From Candidatus Thiodiazotropha sp. 'RUGA' (GTDB lineage: Bacteria > Pseudomonadota > Gammaproteobacteria > Chromatiales > Chromatiaceae), in NCBI GenBank assembly GCA_016842065.1, contig JAEPDS010000019.1, forward strand, positions 1-64,000: 64,000 nucleotides of DNA. The letters are read 5' to 3'. Below are positions 1 to 10,041 of this stretch, one piece after another. The first letter of the stretch is position 1. Each line of letters opens with the position of its first letter. Under the pieces are notes generated by a model. That model searched no databases. It saw only the letters and a program-made list of their open reading frames with translations, and was not told the DNA's origin. Both the position numbers and the translations under genes were made by a program.

Positions 1-730
1 CCTGCATACGCACAATATGGCCGAGATAGAGATGGGCATAACGCTCCTCCGCATCGACCAGTTTGCGGATGTTTCTGGCCACCCGCTGAATACCCTTTGC
101 CCCTGCAATGGGTACCGGACTTCGCTTGCCATTGATCTTGGCGGTGAAACGGATCGCCTTCGGCAGGACGGTTTTGAAATCGATCTCAGCAGGCACCTCG
201 GCCGGGTAGTAGAGCAGACCTCTGGGGGCCAGCGCGCCTTTGGCAAAACGCGCCTTGTTCAGACTCGGCCTGTCCACCGTCACCAGGTGGGAAAATACCG
301 GATCACTGACCTGGAACGCTTCACCCTCACGGCCGTAGACCAGCAGATTATGCGCATTGAAATGGAAGCGCATATCCTCGGGGAAATAGGGCAGAAAGAA
401 GACCGAAGTCTGCAGACCGACAATCCGTCCATCATCCAGCAATCGATCGAGCGCGGCTTCACCCTGGGCCGGTTTACGGAACTTCTGAAACGCCATTTTC
501 AGCCCGCCGATACGCCGCGAGAGGGCGCGGATGATCATCCGTGGGGGCGTTCGATAGGCGATCAGCGGCAGTCCGTTGATTTTTACCATGGGGATATAGG
601 CATAGGTCAGGCCGCTTGCCAGACCGAAGGCCATGGGCTCGGACACCTCCAATCCATGATAACGAAGCATGGCGGACATGACGCCTGTCTCACAATGCGC
701 CGCGTGCCGGTGCTCGAGTGGTTTATTCAT
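1..730 (-). CDS. BtrH N-terminal domain protein (partial, C-terminus beyond window)
   Basis: About 243 codons are visible, read from an ATG at 730 to the window edge with no stop. The N-terminus has His9, His12 and Cys13 followed by ETGVMSAMLRYHG and then a Gly/Ala-rich FGLASGLTYAYIP stretch, the layout of the butirosin BtrH N-terminal family. BtrH moves an acyl chain from an acyl carrier protein to an amine, so an acyltransferase role here is inference. The start overlaps the end of the 135-aa gene upstream by 8 nt, which suggests translational coupling in one operon with the ketosynthase and flavoprotein genes. A long plus-strand frame over the same DNA is a shadow. Confidence 0.7.
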   Translation of the reverse strand, partial: MNKPLEHRHAAHCETGVMSAMLRYHGLEVSEPMAFGLASGLTYAYIPMVKINGLPLIAYRTPPRMIIRALSRRIGGLKMAFQKFRKPAQGEAALDRLLDDGRIVGLQTSVFFLPYFPEDMRFHFNAHNLLVYGREGEAFQVSDPVFSHLVTVDRPSLNKARFAKGALAPRGLLYYPAEVPAEIDFKTVLPKAIRFTAKINGKRSPVPIAGAKGIQRVARNIRKLVDAEERYAHLYLGHIVRMQ

Positions 731-1130
731 ATGTCTCAGGTAGTTGTTTGAGTGTATCCCGATCGATACCCAGTACGTCGGCATAGCCATCCAGCTTCTC
801 GGCCGAGAGCCTGGCAAAGCGTTGCGGTGAAAAGTCCCGTTTCACCATCCATTGAAAGCGTCCTACCGCTTGAGCCAGCATCGGCAGATCCATACGCTGA
901 TGATACATATGAAATTCCAGTGCCGAGGTTTTTCCCTGCCTGGCCCGCTGATAGGCATCCAGGGTGAGCCGTTTGATCTCATCCAGCGCCTGACCGAGTA
1001 CGATCTCCTCGACCTCCCAGCCATTGGTCTCGGATGACTCAATCCTGCCGGAGTCCGATTCCGCATAGATCACCTTGGTCTCGCCACCCAGGGATCCAGC
1101 GCTATCCTGCGGAATGTCTTTTATCTTCAT
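723..1130 (-). CDS. Hypothetical protein, 135 aa, in the BtrH/DarAB operon
   Basis: I do not recognise the family. The protein is acidic and probably soluble, with no signal peptide, membrane segment or cysteine. It lacks the Asp-Ser-Leu attachment motif, so it is not an acyl carrier protein. The last third (RFARLSAEKLDGYADVLGID, then RDTLKQLPE) looks helical. It is locked into the operon: its ATG lies in the TGA/ATGA overlap with the ketosynthase gene at 1127-1130, and its end overlaps the BtrH-like start by 8 nt. That arrangement supports a real gene working with its neighbours, possibly as a partner subunit; the function is open. Confidence 0.7.
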   Translation of the reverse strand: MKIKDIPQDSAGSLGGETKVIYAESDSGRIESSETNGWEVEEIVLGQALDEIKRLTLDAYQRARQGKTSALEFHMYHQRMDLPMLAQAVGRFQWMVKRDFSPQRFARLSAEKLDGYADVLGIDRDTLKQLPETYE

Positions 1131-2275
1131 ACCACGCTCAATAACATGAATGAACTGGAGAAGCGCCCACTCTCCGGGACGAAACAGAGCAGCCGCTCAC
1201 CGCTCTTCAACTGTCCGGATTTTAGCAGTTCATCCAGCATGATGTAGATCGAGGCAGAGCCGGTATTGCCCCGGTTGGTCAGATTGGTGAACCAACGCTC
1301 ACGGGGAATCTCGAAATCGAGCTCCACCAGCGCCTCATAGACCTTCTCATCGAAATACATGGAGGAGATGTGAGGCAGAAAATAGTCCACCTGATCCGCC
1401 TGCAGGCCGGTTTTGGCAATCACCCGCTTGAGAGTCTCCTTGACCGCCATGGGTACGATGTTCTCATTCAGCAGCTTGACGTCCTGTTTGATGCTCATCA
1501 CCGAGTGATCGATCAACCCCTGCTGGGTATAGAGCTTCCAGCTCTCCAGGCTGCCATCCTCCAGCTTTTCCGCACCGGAATACATGCAGGTCTCAAGCTC
1601 ATTCGCATAGGAGTAGATCTCAATCCATTCGATTTCCACCACCGGCTGTTCCGCCCGCTGGTTGGGTTCGCACTCGACACGAAAGGCACCGGCACCATCG
1701 GACAGCATCCAGCGCAGAAAATCTTTCTCAAAGGCGATTTCCGGATTCTTCTTCAGGTTTTCGATTTTGTACTTCGACTCACCTTCGAAATGGCTGGCCC
1801 GCAACACCGGTGAAACCAGCTCCGAGCCGGTGGAGACCGCCTGTTTGAATTCGCCGCTCTTAACCGCCAGATAGGCATATTTCAGCGCCGCTGCACCGCT
1901 CAGGCAGATCCCGGAGGTGGAGATAACCTCACAACACTGATTTCCCAGCTCCCCATGCACCATCAATCCATGACCCGGCATCACCTGGTCCGGAATCGAG
2001 GTGCCAGAGACCAGGCACTGCATCTGATCGAGTTCAGCCTCTGAAGCAAACAGGCGCCGTACGCAGAGCGCGGTCATTTCGGCATTGCTGTGACTCAGCT
2101 CGCCACTCTCCGGGTCAATCGCATAGTAGCGTTGCTTGATTCCGTTACTGCGCAATACCAGACGCTTGGCACGGGACGGTTTACCGCCCACCATGCCCAG
2201 CACATCCTCGATCTGCTCATTCTCAACAGGCTGGTTTGGCAGAAATGCCGCCGTATTGGTTATGTATGCCCTCAT
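1127..2275 (-). CDS. Beta-ketoacyl-ACP synthase III family protein (DarB-like)
   Basis: A 382-aa thiolase-fold condensing enzyme. The KAS III triad is visible: Cys124 in TSGICLSG, His302 in FLPHISS and Asn337 in NRGNTGS. It is about 60 residues longer than housekeeping FabH and sits next to a DarA-like flavoprotein rather than fatty-acid genes, so it more likely belongs to the DarB branch that joins two beta-ketoacyl units into a cyclohexanedione. Both ends overlap neighbours by 4 nt (ATGA). The substrate is inferred from context only; a role in aryl-polyene or other lipid assembly is an alternative. Confidence 0.8.
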   Translation of the reverse strand: MRAYITNTAAFLPNQPVENEQIEDVLGMVGGKPSRAKRLVLRSNGIKQRYYAIDPESGELSHSNAEMTALCVRRLFASEAELDQMQCLVSGTSIPDQVMPGHGLMVHGELGNQCCEVISTSGICLSGAAALKYAYLAVKSGEFKQAVSTGSELVSPVLRASHFEGESKYKIENLKKNPEIAFEKDFLRWMLSDGAGAFRVECEPNQRAEQPVVEIEWIEIYSYANELETCMYSGAEKLEDGSLESWKLYTQQGLIDHSVMSIKQDVKLLNENIVPMAVKETLKRVIAKTGLQADQVDYFLPHISSMYFDEKVYEALVELDFEIPRERWFTNLTNRGNTGSASIYIMLDELLKSGQLKSGERLLCFVPESGRFSSSFMLLSVV

Positions 2276-3225
2276 TTACCGCAACCGAATTCTTCCATGC
2301 GCTCACTCCCTGAACCGGAAGGCGCCTCATAATATGTTTTAATCTGTTGGTGTCTTTGCTTCATCAGCGGCGCCAGTAGCGCCTTGAGAAGCATGCTCAA
2401 AGGCACCACGGTGACAATCATCAGAATCAGAAATACCACATAGACCGCTAACACAGGTGTTCGTTTGGAATCACCCTGTTTGCCGATCCTGCGCAACAAC
2501 TTACCCCAAATCTGGAAACTACGATAACCCACTTTTTCTGATTGAATTTGACTCACATCCGCTTCCACTGCCTGCAGACCCTGTAACAATGGGCCGTCGC
2601 TCTTCTCCGCATCCTCACCAAGCGCCTGTTCAATCGCTTGACCGAAGCGGCAGCAGGCCTGAATGTCCTGATCGGAGACTCCGGCGGCGGGAAATCCCCA
2701 GAAGGGCTCCTTTTTACCTGTCCACAGCCATCTTGGGGTGGTGACGAAGGAGGCCAGCAGGGAGCCCTGATCTGTCAGCACCACATTATCGATTAAACGC
2801 GCACCACAGTCATCCAGCATCGCCTTCATGGTCTCTTGCGCCCGTGTCCACATATTGCGGCAGCCGATGACCGTGATCACCGGTTTACCCTTGAGTAAAC
2901 GCTTGGCCTGTTCACTCTGCAGGAAGCCGGTTATCGGCAGGGCTGGGGCCAGAAACCAAACCTGATAGGCGAGGATCACCAGGTCCGCATCGTAATCCGC
3001 ATCAATCTGCAATGGCTTCAACTCAGGGGCATCCAGATAGACGCATTCGGGAAAAACATCCAAAAACCTGAAAAAAGGCCAGGGAAATGGATAGGGATCC
3101 AACGGCCTGAGTGTCTCTGTTTTCAGCTCAATACCAGCCGATTCCTGCAGCGGTGCATTGATCGACTGAACAATGCTGGAGAGCTGACCGGTTTGCGAAT
3201 ATTGAAGTACTAGGATCTTTTTCAT
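2272..3225 (-). CDS. DarA-like flavodoxin-fold protein (dialkylresorcinol condensing enzyme family)
   Basis: 317 aa. The N-terminus, LVLQYSQTGQLSSI, has the flavodoxin Ser/Thr-x-Thr-Gly phosphate-binding loop for FMN. A hydrophobic segment near residues 260-285 (VVFLILMIVTVVPLSMLL) could anchor it to the inner membrane. Relatives sit beside DarB-type ketosynthases, and DarA is thought to oxidise the cyclised product to an aromatic resorcinol. It is the first gene of the minus-strand operon and overlaps the ketosynthase gene by 4 nt. The annotated family name is historical; FMN binding is better supported than the exact reaction. Confidence 0.7.
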   Translation of the reverse strand: MKKILVLQYSQTGQLSSIVQSINAPLQESAGIELKTETLRPLDPYPFPWPFFRFLDVFPECVYLDAPELKPLQIDADYDADLVILAYQVWFLAPALPITGFLQSEQAKRLLKGKPVITVIGCRNMWTRAQETMKAMLDDCGARLIDNVVLTDQGSLLASFVTTPRWLWTGKKEPFWGFPAAGVSDQDIQACCRFGQAIEQALGEDAEKSDGPLLQGLQAVEADVSQIQSEKVGYRSFQIWGKLLRRIGKQGDSKRTPVLAVYVVFLILMIVTVVPLSMLLKALLAPLMKQRHQQIKTYYEAPSGSGSERMEEFGCGK

Positions 3226-3376
3226 ATCTGGATTGGTATCAAGCAGGCACTCTCACCGGGAACGCTCATGGCGCGGCTCAATTCGCCAAACTCGAGGCGA
3301 CAGCTTCCTTTATGTTACCGGGTAACCCCATTCTCAGTCGGGTGTAATTCAATATGATCCCATTGTTCGGCCTGTT

Positions 3377-3408
3377 GGGCCCTGTCAACACAAATCCAAT
3401 TGGCCCTA
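3377..3408. repeat. Isolated, degenerate end of the 55.6-kb inverted-repeat element
   Basis: The run CCCTGTCAACACAAATCCAA followed by TTGGCCCTA matches the terminal repeat of the element at 55619-55905 (CCTGTTAACACGAATCCAA, then a pyrimidine and TGGCCCTG or CGGCCCTG) with a few changes. No second end is seen nearby, so this is a solo end or a deletion remnant. Confidence 0.6.
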
Positions 3409-3707
3409 ATACTAATCCGTTTGATTGAAGCTGTCTCTCACCACTCATAGTAATGAGCAGCAGTAAACAGTTAACCCTGCCCGGCCGCATCATCAGGGGA
3501 TGGGTTTAACAGCCCTCTGACAAAGGGAGCCACTCAATTCTCTGCAAACCTCGCCCTCATCAGGCGCATATCTGAAGCCCTGACTGGAGTAAATCAGTCG
3601 TCAGGTTGAAACATATGAAGGTGATGGAGACAGTCTCAGTCTGCCTATAGCGGGGGATTCTGTCAATTGAGCCGGGATCAGCTCGACACGTGGGGAATAA
3701 ACACTCC

Positions 3708-3738
3708 AACCAGCGGGGATATGACTGGCCCGCTGGTT
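3708..3738 (-). terminator. Hairpin downstream of the chemoreceptor gene
   Basis: AACCAGCGGG at 3708-3717 pairs perfectly with CCCGCTGGTT at 3729-3738 across an 11-nt loop, just past the chemoreceptor stop. In the minus direction it is followed by a weakly U-rich stretch, so it may act as an imperfect intrinsic terminator. Confidence 0.5.
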
Positions 3739-3753
3739 GAAGGCTGGGATTGG

Positions 3754-6015
3754 TTAGAGTTTACCCTTGATCGTGCGCATCAGGTTGACGATATTCTCCG
3801 ACATCGGACCAACCTTTTCATACTCTCTTTCCGCACCGGCCATGTCTCCGCTGCGTTTCAGATCGGAGATTGTCTTGATCAGATCGTGCAGCTCCTTATG
3901 AGGCCTTTCGATCTGATTGATCTCACTGATATGGCCCAGATCATGTTTGCCATGCTCGTGATACCACTTACCGAAACCGCACTGGGTATGGTCGAAGGCA
4001 ACCCGCTCATCCAGTGCCCCCTTGCCATCCAGAAACCCTCTTAGCTTGGTCTTCCAGCTCAGATGGGCAACCATCGCCTGCTGCAGCTGTTTGGCATGGC
4101 CATCGCCGATATTGAACTGATCGAGCAAGCGACTCAACTTGTCCACTTCGACCGACATGTCGGTACTCGCCTCATAGCTGCGGTCTGAATCCCTGTTGGT
4201 TGTATCGGCGATCTGGGTGATCTCGATAATGTTGCGATTGATATCCTCAGCCACCGCACTCTGCTCTTCCGCTGCGGTCGCGATCTGAGCGCTCATGCTG
4301 GAGATCGAATCGATTACCTGGGTAATCTCTTCAAGTGACTGATGGGCCCGCTCTGCCTGCTCCACGCTCTCAGCTGCCTGCTGCTGACTGGTCTCCATCA
4401 CGGATACCGTCTGATGCACACCGGACTGCAGACTCTCGATCATCTCCTGAATCTCTTCGGTGGAATCCTGGGTCCGTTTGGCCAGCGTGCGAACCTCGTC
4501 GGCCACAACAGCAAATCCCCGACCCTGTTCACCGGCCCGCGCTGCCTCGATGGCGGCGTTGAGTGCCAGCAGATTGGTCTGATCGGCGATACCGCGGATC
4601 ACATCCAGTACGGAACCGATCCGTTCACTGTCCTGGGCCACGTGCTGCACGGTATCGACCGCCTTGCCCACATCGGTCGCCAGACGATCGATGCTCTTGG
4701 TCACATCCATCACCACTTCGCGACCTGAGTTCGCCTGCTTATCGGCCTCATGGGCCGCCTCGGCAGTCTGGGTGGTGTTCTGCGCCACTTCGTGTACCGT
4801 CGCAGACATCTCGGTCATCGCCGTGGCCACCTGGGTGGTCTGCTCATGCTGCTTGCGGATACCGCTGTTGGTATGTTCGGCCAGATTGGCGAACTCGCCG
4901 ATCTGCACACTCAGATTGCCCGCCGAGTTGGAGACGTTCTTGACCATCCCCTCGATCTTGTCTGCAAAACGGTTGTAACCCTTGGACAGGCGGGCCACCT
5001 CATCCTCACCGGTCTCATCCATGCGGACTGTCAGATCGCCATCCGCCGAGGCGATCCCCTCCATGGCCTGAGCGGCGTTGCAGATCGGCTGTACCACACC
5101 ACGACTGATCAGCCACACCAGCAGACCGATCACCGCCACCGATACCAGACCCAGAGCAACCAGTATCCAGGTCAATTGGGTAACCGCTGCAGCGGCTTCT
5201 GAGCGATCTTTCGCTACCAGCAGTACACCGATCGGATCGCCGGAATAGTTGGTGACGTTGGCGGCGTAGTAAGCCACCGGCTTACCAGTCAACTCACCCC
5301 GCCCATATTGAGCCTCTCCTTTGAGAATCTGACCCAATTGATCCTTGGCAATCAGCTCATTGCCCTGCATGGTGGTGGCGAAGCGGTCCATAGTGCCTTT
5401 ACGGTCGATGTAGAGTTCCAGATCCACATCATGGTTCTGGGCGAACTCATCGAAAAAGGCCTGACCAAAGGACATACCGAACTCGACCGTACCGATATGC
5501 TTGCCCTGGCTACTGACCGGCACCAGACCGCGAATTCCCAGACCGGCAACACCAACTTCCAGTCCCTGAATCGGTTTTTTGCTGTTATTGCCTTCCACCA
5601 CGGTGAGACGGAAACTGGAGAGGTCATCGCCGAATTTTGCCGGCTTGTGGACGCGCAGATAGGAGGTGGCAGGCGGCTCATGAAACTGGAACTGGCGCAC
5701 GCCATACTCTTTCTTCAGCTTGGCGAAGCCGGGCACGAACAGGTCGTGCAGGGTCTCCCGATCCTTGTCGGCAAACGCCTCCTGGACATCCGGGATACCG
5801 GCCACAAGGGCACTCATCGCTCGTGCCAGGCGGCCTTCCGAATCGATACCGGCAACCACGTTCTGGTAGATTTCACTCATCTCATTCTTCTCAGAGGTAC
5901 TCAGAATACCTCCCATGAAGTTGAATGTGGTGACCAGGGTAATGGCCAGAACAACCATTACTGCAACAACGGTAGCAATCACAAACCGCGCGGAAATGCC
6001 GATATTGCGGAACAT
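3754..6015 (-). CDS. Methyl-accepting chemotaxis protein with Cache, HAMP, signalling and CZB domains
   Basis: 753 aa. Membrane segments near residues 11-35 and 280-303 bracket a periplasmic Cache-type sensor of about 240 residues ([18 protein letters not shown] region). A HAMP domain, a long methylation coiled coil and the conserved tip [20 protein letters not shown] follow. The C-terminus (residues 647-753) is a chemoreceptor zinc-binding (CZB) domain, with His651, Cys679 in CGFGKWY, and His706/His710. Known CZB domains bind zinc and affect responses to metal or hypochlorous acid. A GAGGTG ribosome site lies 8 nt before ATG 6015. No che genes are nearby, so it must feed a distant chemotaxis array; its ligand is unknown. 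Confidence 0.92.
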   Translation of the reverse strand: MFRNIGISARFVIATVVAVMVVLAITLVTTFNFMGGILSTSEKNEMSEIYQNVVAGIDSEGRLARAMSALVAGIPDVQEAFADKDRETLHDLFVPGFAKLKKEYGVRQFQFHEPPATSYLRVHKPAKFGDDLSSFRLTVVEGNNSKKPIQGLEVGVAGLGIRGLVPVSSQGKHIGTVEFGMSFGQAFFDEFAQNHDVDLELYIDRKGTMDRFATTMQGNELIAKDQLGQILKGEAQYGRGELTGKPVAYYAANVTNYSGDPIGVLLVAKDRSEAAAAVTQLTWILVALGLVSVAVIGLLVWLISRGVVQPICNAAQAMEGIASADGDLTVRMDETGEDEVARLSKGYNRFADKIEGMVKNVSNSAGNLSVQIGEFANLAEHTNSGIRKQHEQTTQVATAMTEMSATVHEVAQNTTQTAEAAHEADKQANSGREVVMDVTKSIDRLATDVGKAVDTVQHVAQDSERIGSVLDVIRGIADQTNLLALNAAIEAARAGEQGRGFAVVADEVRTLAKRTQDSTEEIQEMIESLQSGVHQTVSVMETSQQQAAESVEQAERAHQSLEEITQVIDSISSMSAQIATAAEEQSAVAEDINRNIIEITQIADTTNRDSDRSYEASTDMSVEVDKLSRLLDQFNIGDGHAKQLQQAMVAHLSWKTKLRGFLDGKGALDERVAFDHTQCGFGKWYHEHGKHDLGHISEINQIERPHKELHDLIKTISDLKRSGDMAGAEREYEKVGPMSENIVNLMRTIKGKL

Positions 6016-6125
6016 TTTTTAACACCTCAGGAAAGAATTGCGCGTCCCTGTGCGTTAATTACTCAGCCATAAGACGTAACGGCAAAATCCGCAATTTATT
6101 TAGCTTCTTGTACAGAGTTCACAAA

Positions 6126-6157
6126 AAAACCCCGTCTCCTGACGGAAACGGGGTTTT
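6126..6157 (-). terminator. Intrinsic terminator of groES-groEL
   Basis: AAAACCCCG at 6126-6134 pairs with CGGGGTTTT at 6149-6157. Read on the minus strand, the stem is followed by a run of Ts. It lies about 50 nt past the groEL stop. Confidence 0.88.
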
Positions 6158-6207
6158 CAGAGGCGATTCAGGGCCTTTTATCTGGCCCCAAGAGCGTTGA
6201 GAGGCAA

Positions 6208-7854
<1,647 letters not shown>

Positions 7855-7923
7855 TTAATTTCCTTGGAAAATGTTGAGATTCGTCATCAGGCTTTGCCTG
7901 ATCGGGTCATCGCTGATACGCAA

Positions 7924-8214
7924 TCAGCCCTCGATCACACCCATGATGTCTTCTTCGCGCATGACCAGAACTTCCTCGCCACCCACTTTCACTTCGGTAC
8001 CGGAGTATTTGCCGAACAGGACTCTGTCTCCGACTTTGACATCCAGCGGACGGGACTCGCCGCTGCTGGTTACTTTGCCGTTACCCACGGCCAGCACTTC
8101 ACCCTCTACGGGCTTCTCAGTGGCTGCATCAGGGAGCACGATGCCACCCGGGCTGGTGCGCTCTTCTTCCATACGACGAACGATTACGCGATCGTGCAGC
8201 GGACGAATATTCAT
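7924..8214 (-). CDS. groES: Co-chaperonin GroES (10 kDa)
   Basis: 96 aa. It starts [14 protein letters not shown] and holds the GGIVLPDAA mobile loop that contacts GroEL and the [13 protein letters not shown] core. It forms the heptameric lid of the folding cage. An AGGAGA ribosome site lies ahead of ATG 8214. It is first in the groESL operon, under a sigma70 promoter with a perfect HrcA operator. Confidence 0.98.
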   Translation of the reverse strand: MNIRPLHDRVIVRRMEEERTSPGGIVLPDAATEKPVEGEVLAVGNGKVTSSGESRPLDVKVGDRVLFGKYSGTEVKVGGEEVLVMREEDIMGVIEG

Positions 8215-8285
8215 CGACTGTTTCTCCTAAGCTATATATTTGGTGTTTTTAATCGAATGATCTGATTTGTCAGTCGGCAAGCTTG

Positions 8286-8312
8286 TTAGCACTCGCCTTT
8301 ACTGAGTGCTAA
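8286..8312 (-). promoter_or_regulatory. CIRCE operator (HrcA binding site)
   Basis: TTAGCACTC at 8286-8294, nine bases, then GAGTGCTAA at 8304-8312: an exact match to the CIRCE consensus. It sits at the start of transcription of groESL, directly after the -10 box, so bound HrcA would block the promoter and heat shock would release it. hrcA itself is not in the window. Confidence 0.95.
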
Positions 8313-8339
8313 TAATAGAGGCAAAACTCCGAGAGTCAA
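8312..8339 (-). promoter_or_regulatory. Sigma70-type promoter of groESL
   Basis: On the minus strand TTGACT (8339-8334) and TATTAT (8317-8312) are spaced by 16 bp. The -10 touches the CIRCE element. No sigma32-type promoter was obvious, so HrcA control may be the main heat-shock input. Confidence 0.8.
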
Positions 8340-8571
8340 GGCCGGCAGGAAAAATTTTCACGCATACAGTTCAGTTCCGAATCAATTTACCGCTATTTTG
8401 TGTGATAATAGAGAGCTTGATAATGATAAGGGGAGGCAATTCCAGGCAGCCAGCGTGATCCAATCAGCATGGCCAGCCGCGCTATTCTGCAAATTTTCAA
8501 CATCAATAACATCAACCCGCATTACCATTCAGTGCAGTGCAACTCATCAGCCAATACTCCGGGAGATCACC

Positions 8572-9396
8572 ATGGCAGAAGCGAAGCCAGAGAAAAAAGC
8601 GAAAAGTAAGAAGCCAAAGAAGATCGACAACAAAGTTTACGAGAAAGAGCTTTTCAAACTTCAATTGGAATTGGTCAAACTACAGGAGTGGATCAAGCAG
8701 GAGGGCTTGAAGGTCGTTGTCATATTCGAAGGTCGCGATGCGGCCGGCAAGGGTGGCGTCATCAAACGCATCAATCAGCACCTGAATCCGCGCATCTGCC
8801 GGGTTGTCGCGCTGCCCGCCCCCACCGAACGGGAACAGACCCAATGGTATTTTCAACGCTATGTGCCACATCTGCCGGCGGCGGGTGAAATGGTGCTGTT
8901 CGACCGAAGCTGGTACAACCGGGCCGGCGTCGAAAAGGTCATGGGGTTTTGTAATGAGGATGAGTATCAGGAGTTCATGCGCTCATGCCCCGAGTTCGAA
9001 CGGATGCTGGTGCGCTCCGGCATCATCCTTATTAAATATTGGTTTTCCGTCTCAGACGAAGAGCAGGAGCGCCGTTTCCAGAGCCGCCTGGAAGAGCCTC
9101 ACAAACGCTGGAAGCTGAGCCCGATGGATCTGGAGTCACGCTCCCGTTGGTTGGAGTACTCGAGGGCAAAGGATGAGATGTTCGCCCACACAGACATCAA
9201 GCAGGCGCCCTGGTATGTGGTCCATTCGGATATTAAGAAGCATGCCCGACTGAACTGCATCGCCCATCTGCTGAGCCAGATCCCCTACAAGGACCTGACA
9301 CCGGAATCCATCGAACTGCCGAAGCGCACGGAAGACGTCGGCTATGTCAGACCGCCGATCACCGATCAGACCTTCATTCCGGATGTCTATCCCTAA
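8572..9396 (+). CDS. ppk2: Polyphosphate kinase 2
   Basis: 274 aa from ATG 8572, which has a GGGAG ribosome site; the frame stays open upstream for 58 codons but that part has no family character. The enzyme transfers phosphate between polyphosphate and nucleoside diphosphates. The Walker A motif GRDAAGKGG is at residues 54-62 and the lid/Walker B region LFDRSWYNRAGVE follows at about residue 115. The Lys-rich N-terminus (AKSKKPKK) is typical of PPK2 class I. It is a single-gene unit between groESL and fxsA. The preferred nucleotide cannot be told by eye. Confidence 0.93.
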   Translation: MAEAKPEKKAKSKKPKKIDNKVYEKELFKLQLELVKLQEWIKQEGLKVVVIFEGRDAAGKGGVIKRINQHLNPRICRVVALPAPTEREQTQWYFQRYVPHLPAAGEMVLFDRSWYNRAGVEKVMGFCNEDEYQEFMRSCPEFERMLVRSGIILIKYWFSVSDEEQERRFQSRLEEPHKRWKLSPMDLESRSRWLEYSRAKDEMFAHTDIKQAPWYVVHSDIKKHARLNCIAHLLSQIPYKDLTPESIELPKRTEDVGYVRPPITDQTFIPDVYP

Positions 9397-9413
9397 CCTG
9401 TCGGACCTCTGGC

Positions 9414-9434
9414 CAGGCATCTCTGAGATGCCTG
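9414..9434. terminator. Hairpin between convergent ppk2 and fxsA
   Basis: CAGGCATCTC and GAGATGCCTG form a perfect 10-bp inverted repeat with one central base, 18 nt after ppk2. There is no T run, but the place between convergent genes fits a bidirectional transcript end. Confidence 0.5.
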
Positions 9435-9445
9435 ACTGAAATGAT

Positions 9446-9464
9446 GGTGGGGCCTGGCCCCACC
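9446..9464. repeat. GGTGGGGCC hairpin (second copy near rpe)
   Basis: GGTGGGGCC and GGCCCCACC form a perfect 9-bp inverted repeat around one base. A near-identical hairpin occurs at 53254-53276. Both lie between genes, so this is either a terminator-like structure or a short dispersed palindrome. Confidence 0.55.
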
Positions 9465-9479
9465 TATAAAAGCAAGCAG

Positions 9480-9929
9480 TTACTCATCCTCGCGATGAAA
9501 CTCTCCCTCGATAACCCGCTTCTGCTCCTGGCTCTGCGGTTCATACGGGCCCGATTGCATCGGACGCATGACTCCACTACTCTGTAGCCCCACGGTCAAT
9601 AACCAGCGTCTGACCCAAGGAATGAGGAAGATGAAACCAACGATGTCGGTAACAAATCCGGGCAGCAGCAGCAAGAACCCACAGACCAGTAAAACCGCAC
9701 CCTCCATCATATCGATGGCCGGTACCTCGCCGCGATCCATGGCACCCCGCACCCTGGCAAAAGTGGAGACACCCTGCGCACGCACCATCCAGCCACCCAA
9801 CACAGCGGTAAACAGGGTCAGAGAGAGGGTGGCGATCACACCGATCTGCCCACCCACCTTGATCAGGAAATAGAGTTCGACAAGAGGAATGCCGACAAAC
9901 AACAACAAAACAAGTAACAGGGGATTCAT
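9480..9929 (-). CDS. fxsA: FxsA family membrane protein
   Basis: 149 aa from ATG 9929; an upstream extension of 107 codons has no membrane character and is rejected. The FxsA family marks are present: an N-terminal helix with VGIPLVELYFLIKVG, then LGGWMVRAQG and the LLLPGFVTDIVGFIFLIPWVRRW segment, followed by a charged cytoplasmic tail. E. coli FxsA reduces exclusion of phage T7 by the F plasmid; the normal cell role is unknown. It is convergent with ppk2 and divergent from the CsgG-like gene. Confidence 0.9.
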   Translation of the reverse strand: MNPLLLVLLLFVGIPLVELYFLIKVGGQIGVIATLSLTLFTAVLGGWMVRAQGVSTFARVRGAMDRGEVPAIDMMEGAVLLVCGFLLLLPGFVTDIVGFIFLIPWVRRWLLTVGLQSSGVMRPMQSGPYEPQSQEQKRVIEGEFHREDE

Positions 9930-10041
9930 AGGGCAGAGCTTACGCCGCCATAATAAGTCACACAAGCAACGCTGAATTTCGCACTGAATATAACGATGAG
10001 ATGCTATACCTTTAACAGACAGGACTTCACAGGGGATCAGA

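Larger units (their letters stand above)
3226..3753. other. Intergenic stretch (528 bp), no convincing gene
   Basis: This lies between the DarA-like gene and the chemoreceptor and should hold the promoter of the BtrH/DarAB operon. A 71-codon minus-strand frame at 3278-3493 runs through a degenerate repeat end (3377-3408) and is not believed. A hairpin at 3708-3738 ends the chemoreceptor transcript. I see no clear -35/-10 pair. Confidence 0.6.

Noticed and set aside
17-751. A 244-codon plus-strand frame
   Set aside because: It lies opposite the BtrH-like gene, has no family character, and the minus strand has a good start and operon overlaps.
3278-3493. A 71-codon minus-strand frame
   Set aside because: It includes the repeat end at 3377-3408, and its residues mirror other copies of that repeat rather than a protein family.
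5308-6072. A 254-codon plus-strand frame
   Set aside because: It is the shadow of the chemoreceptor gene, whose domains are clear.
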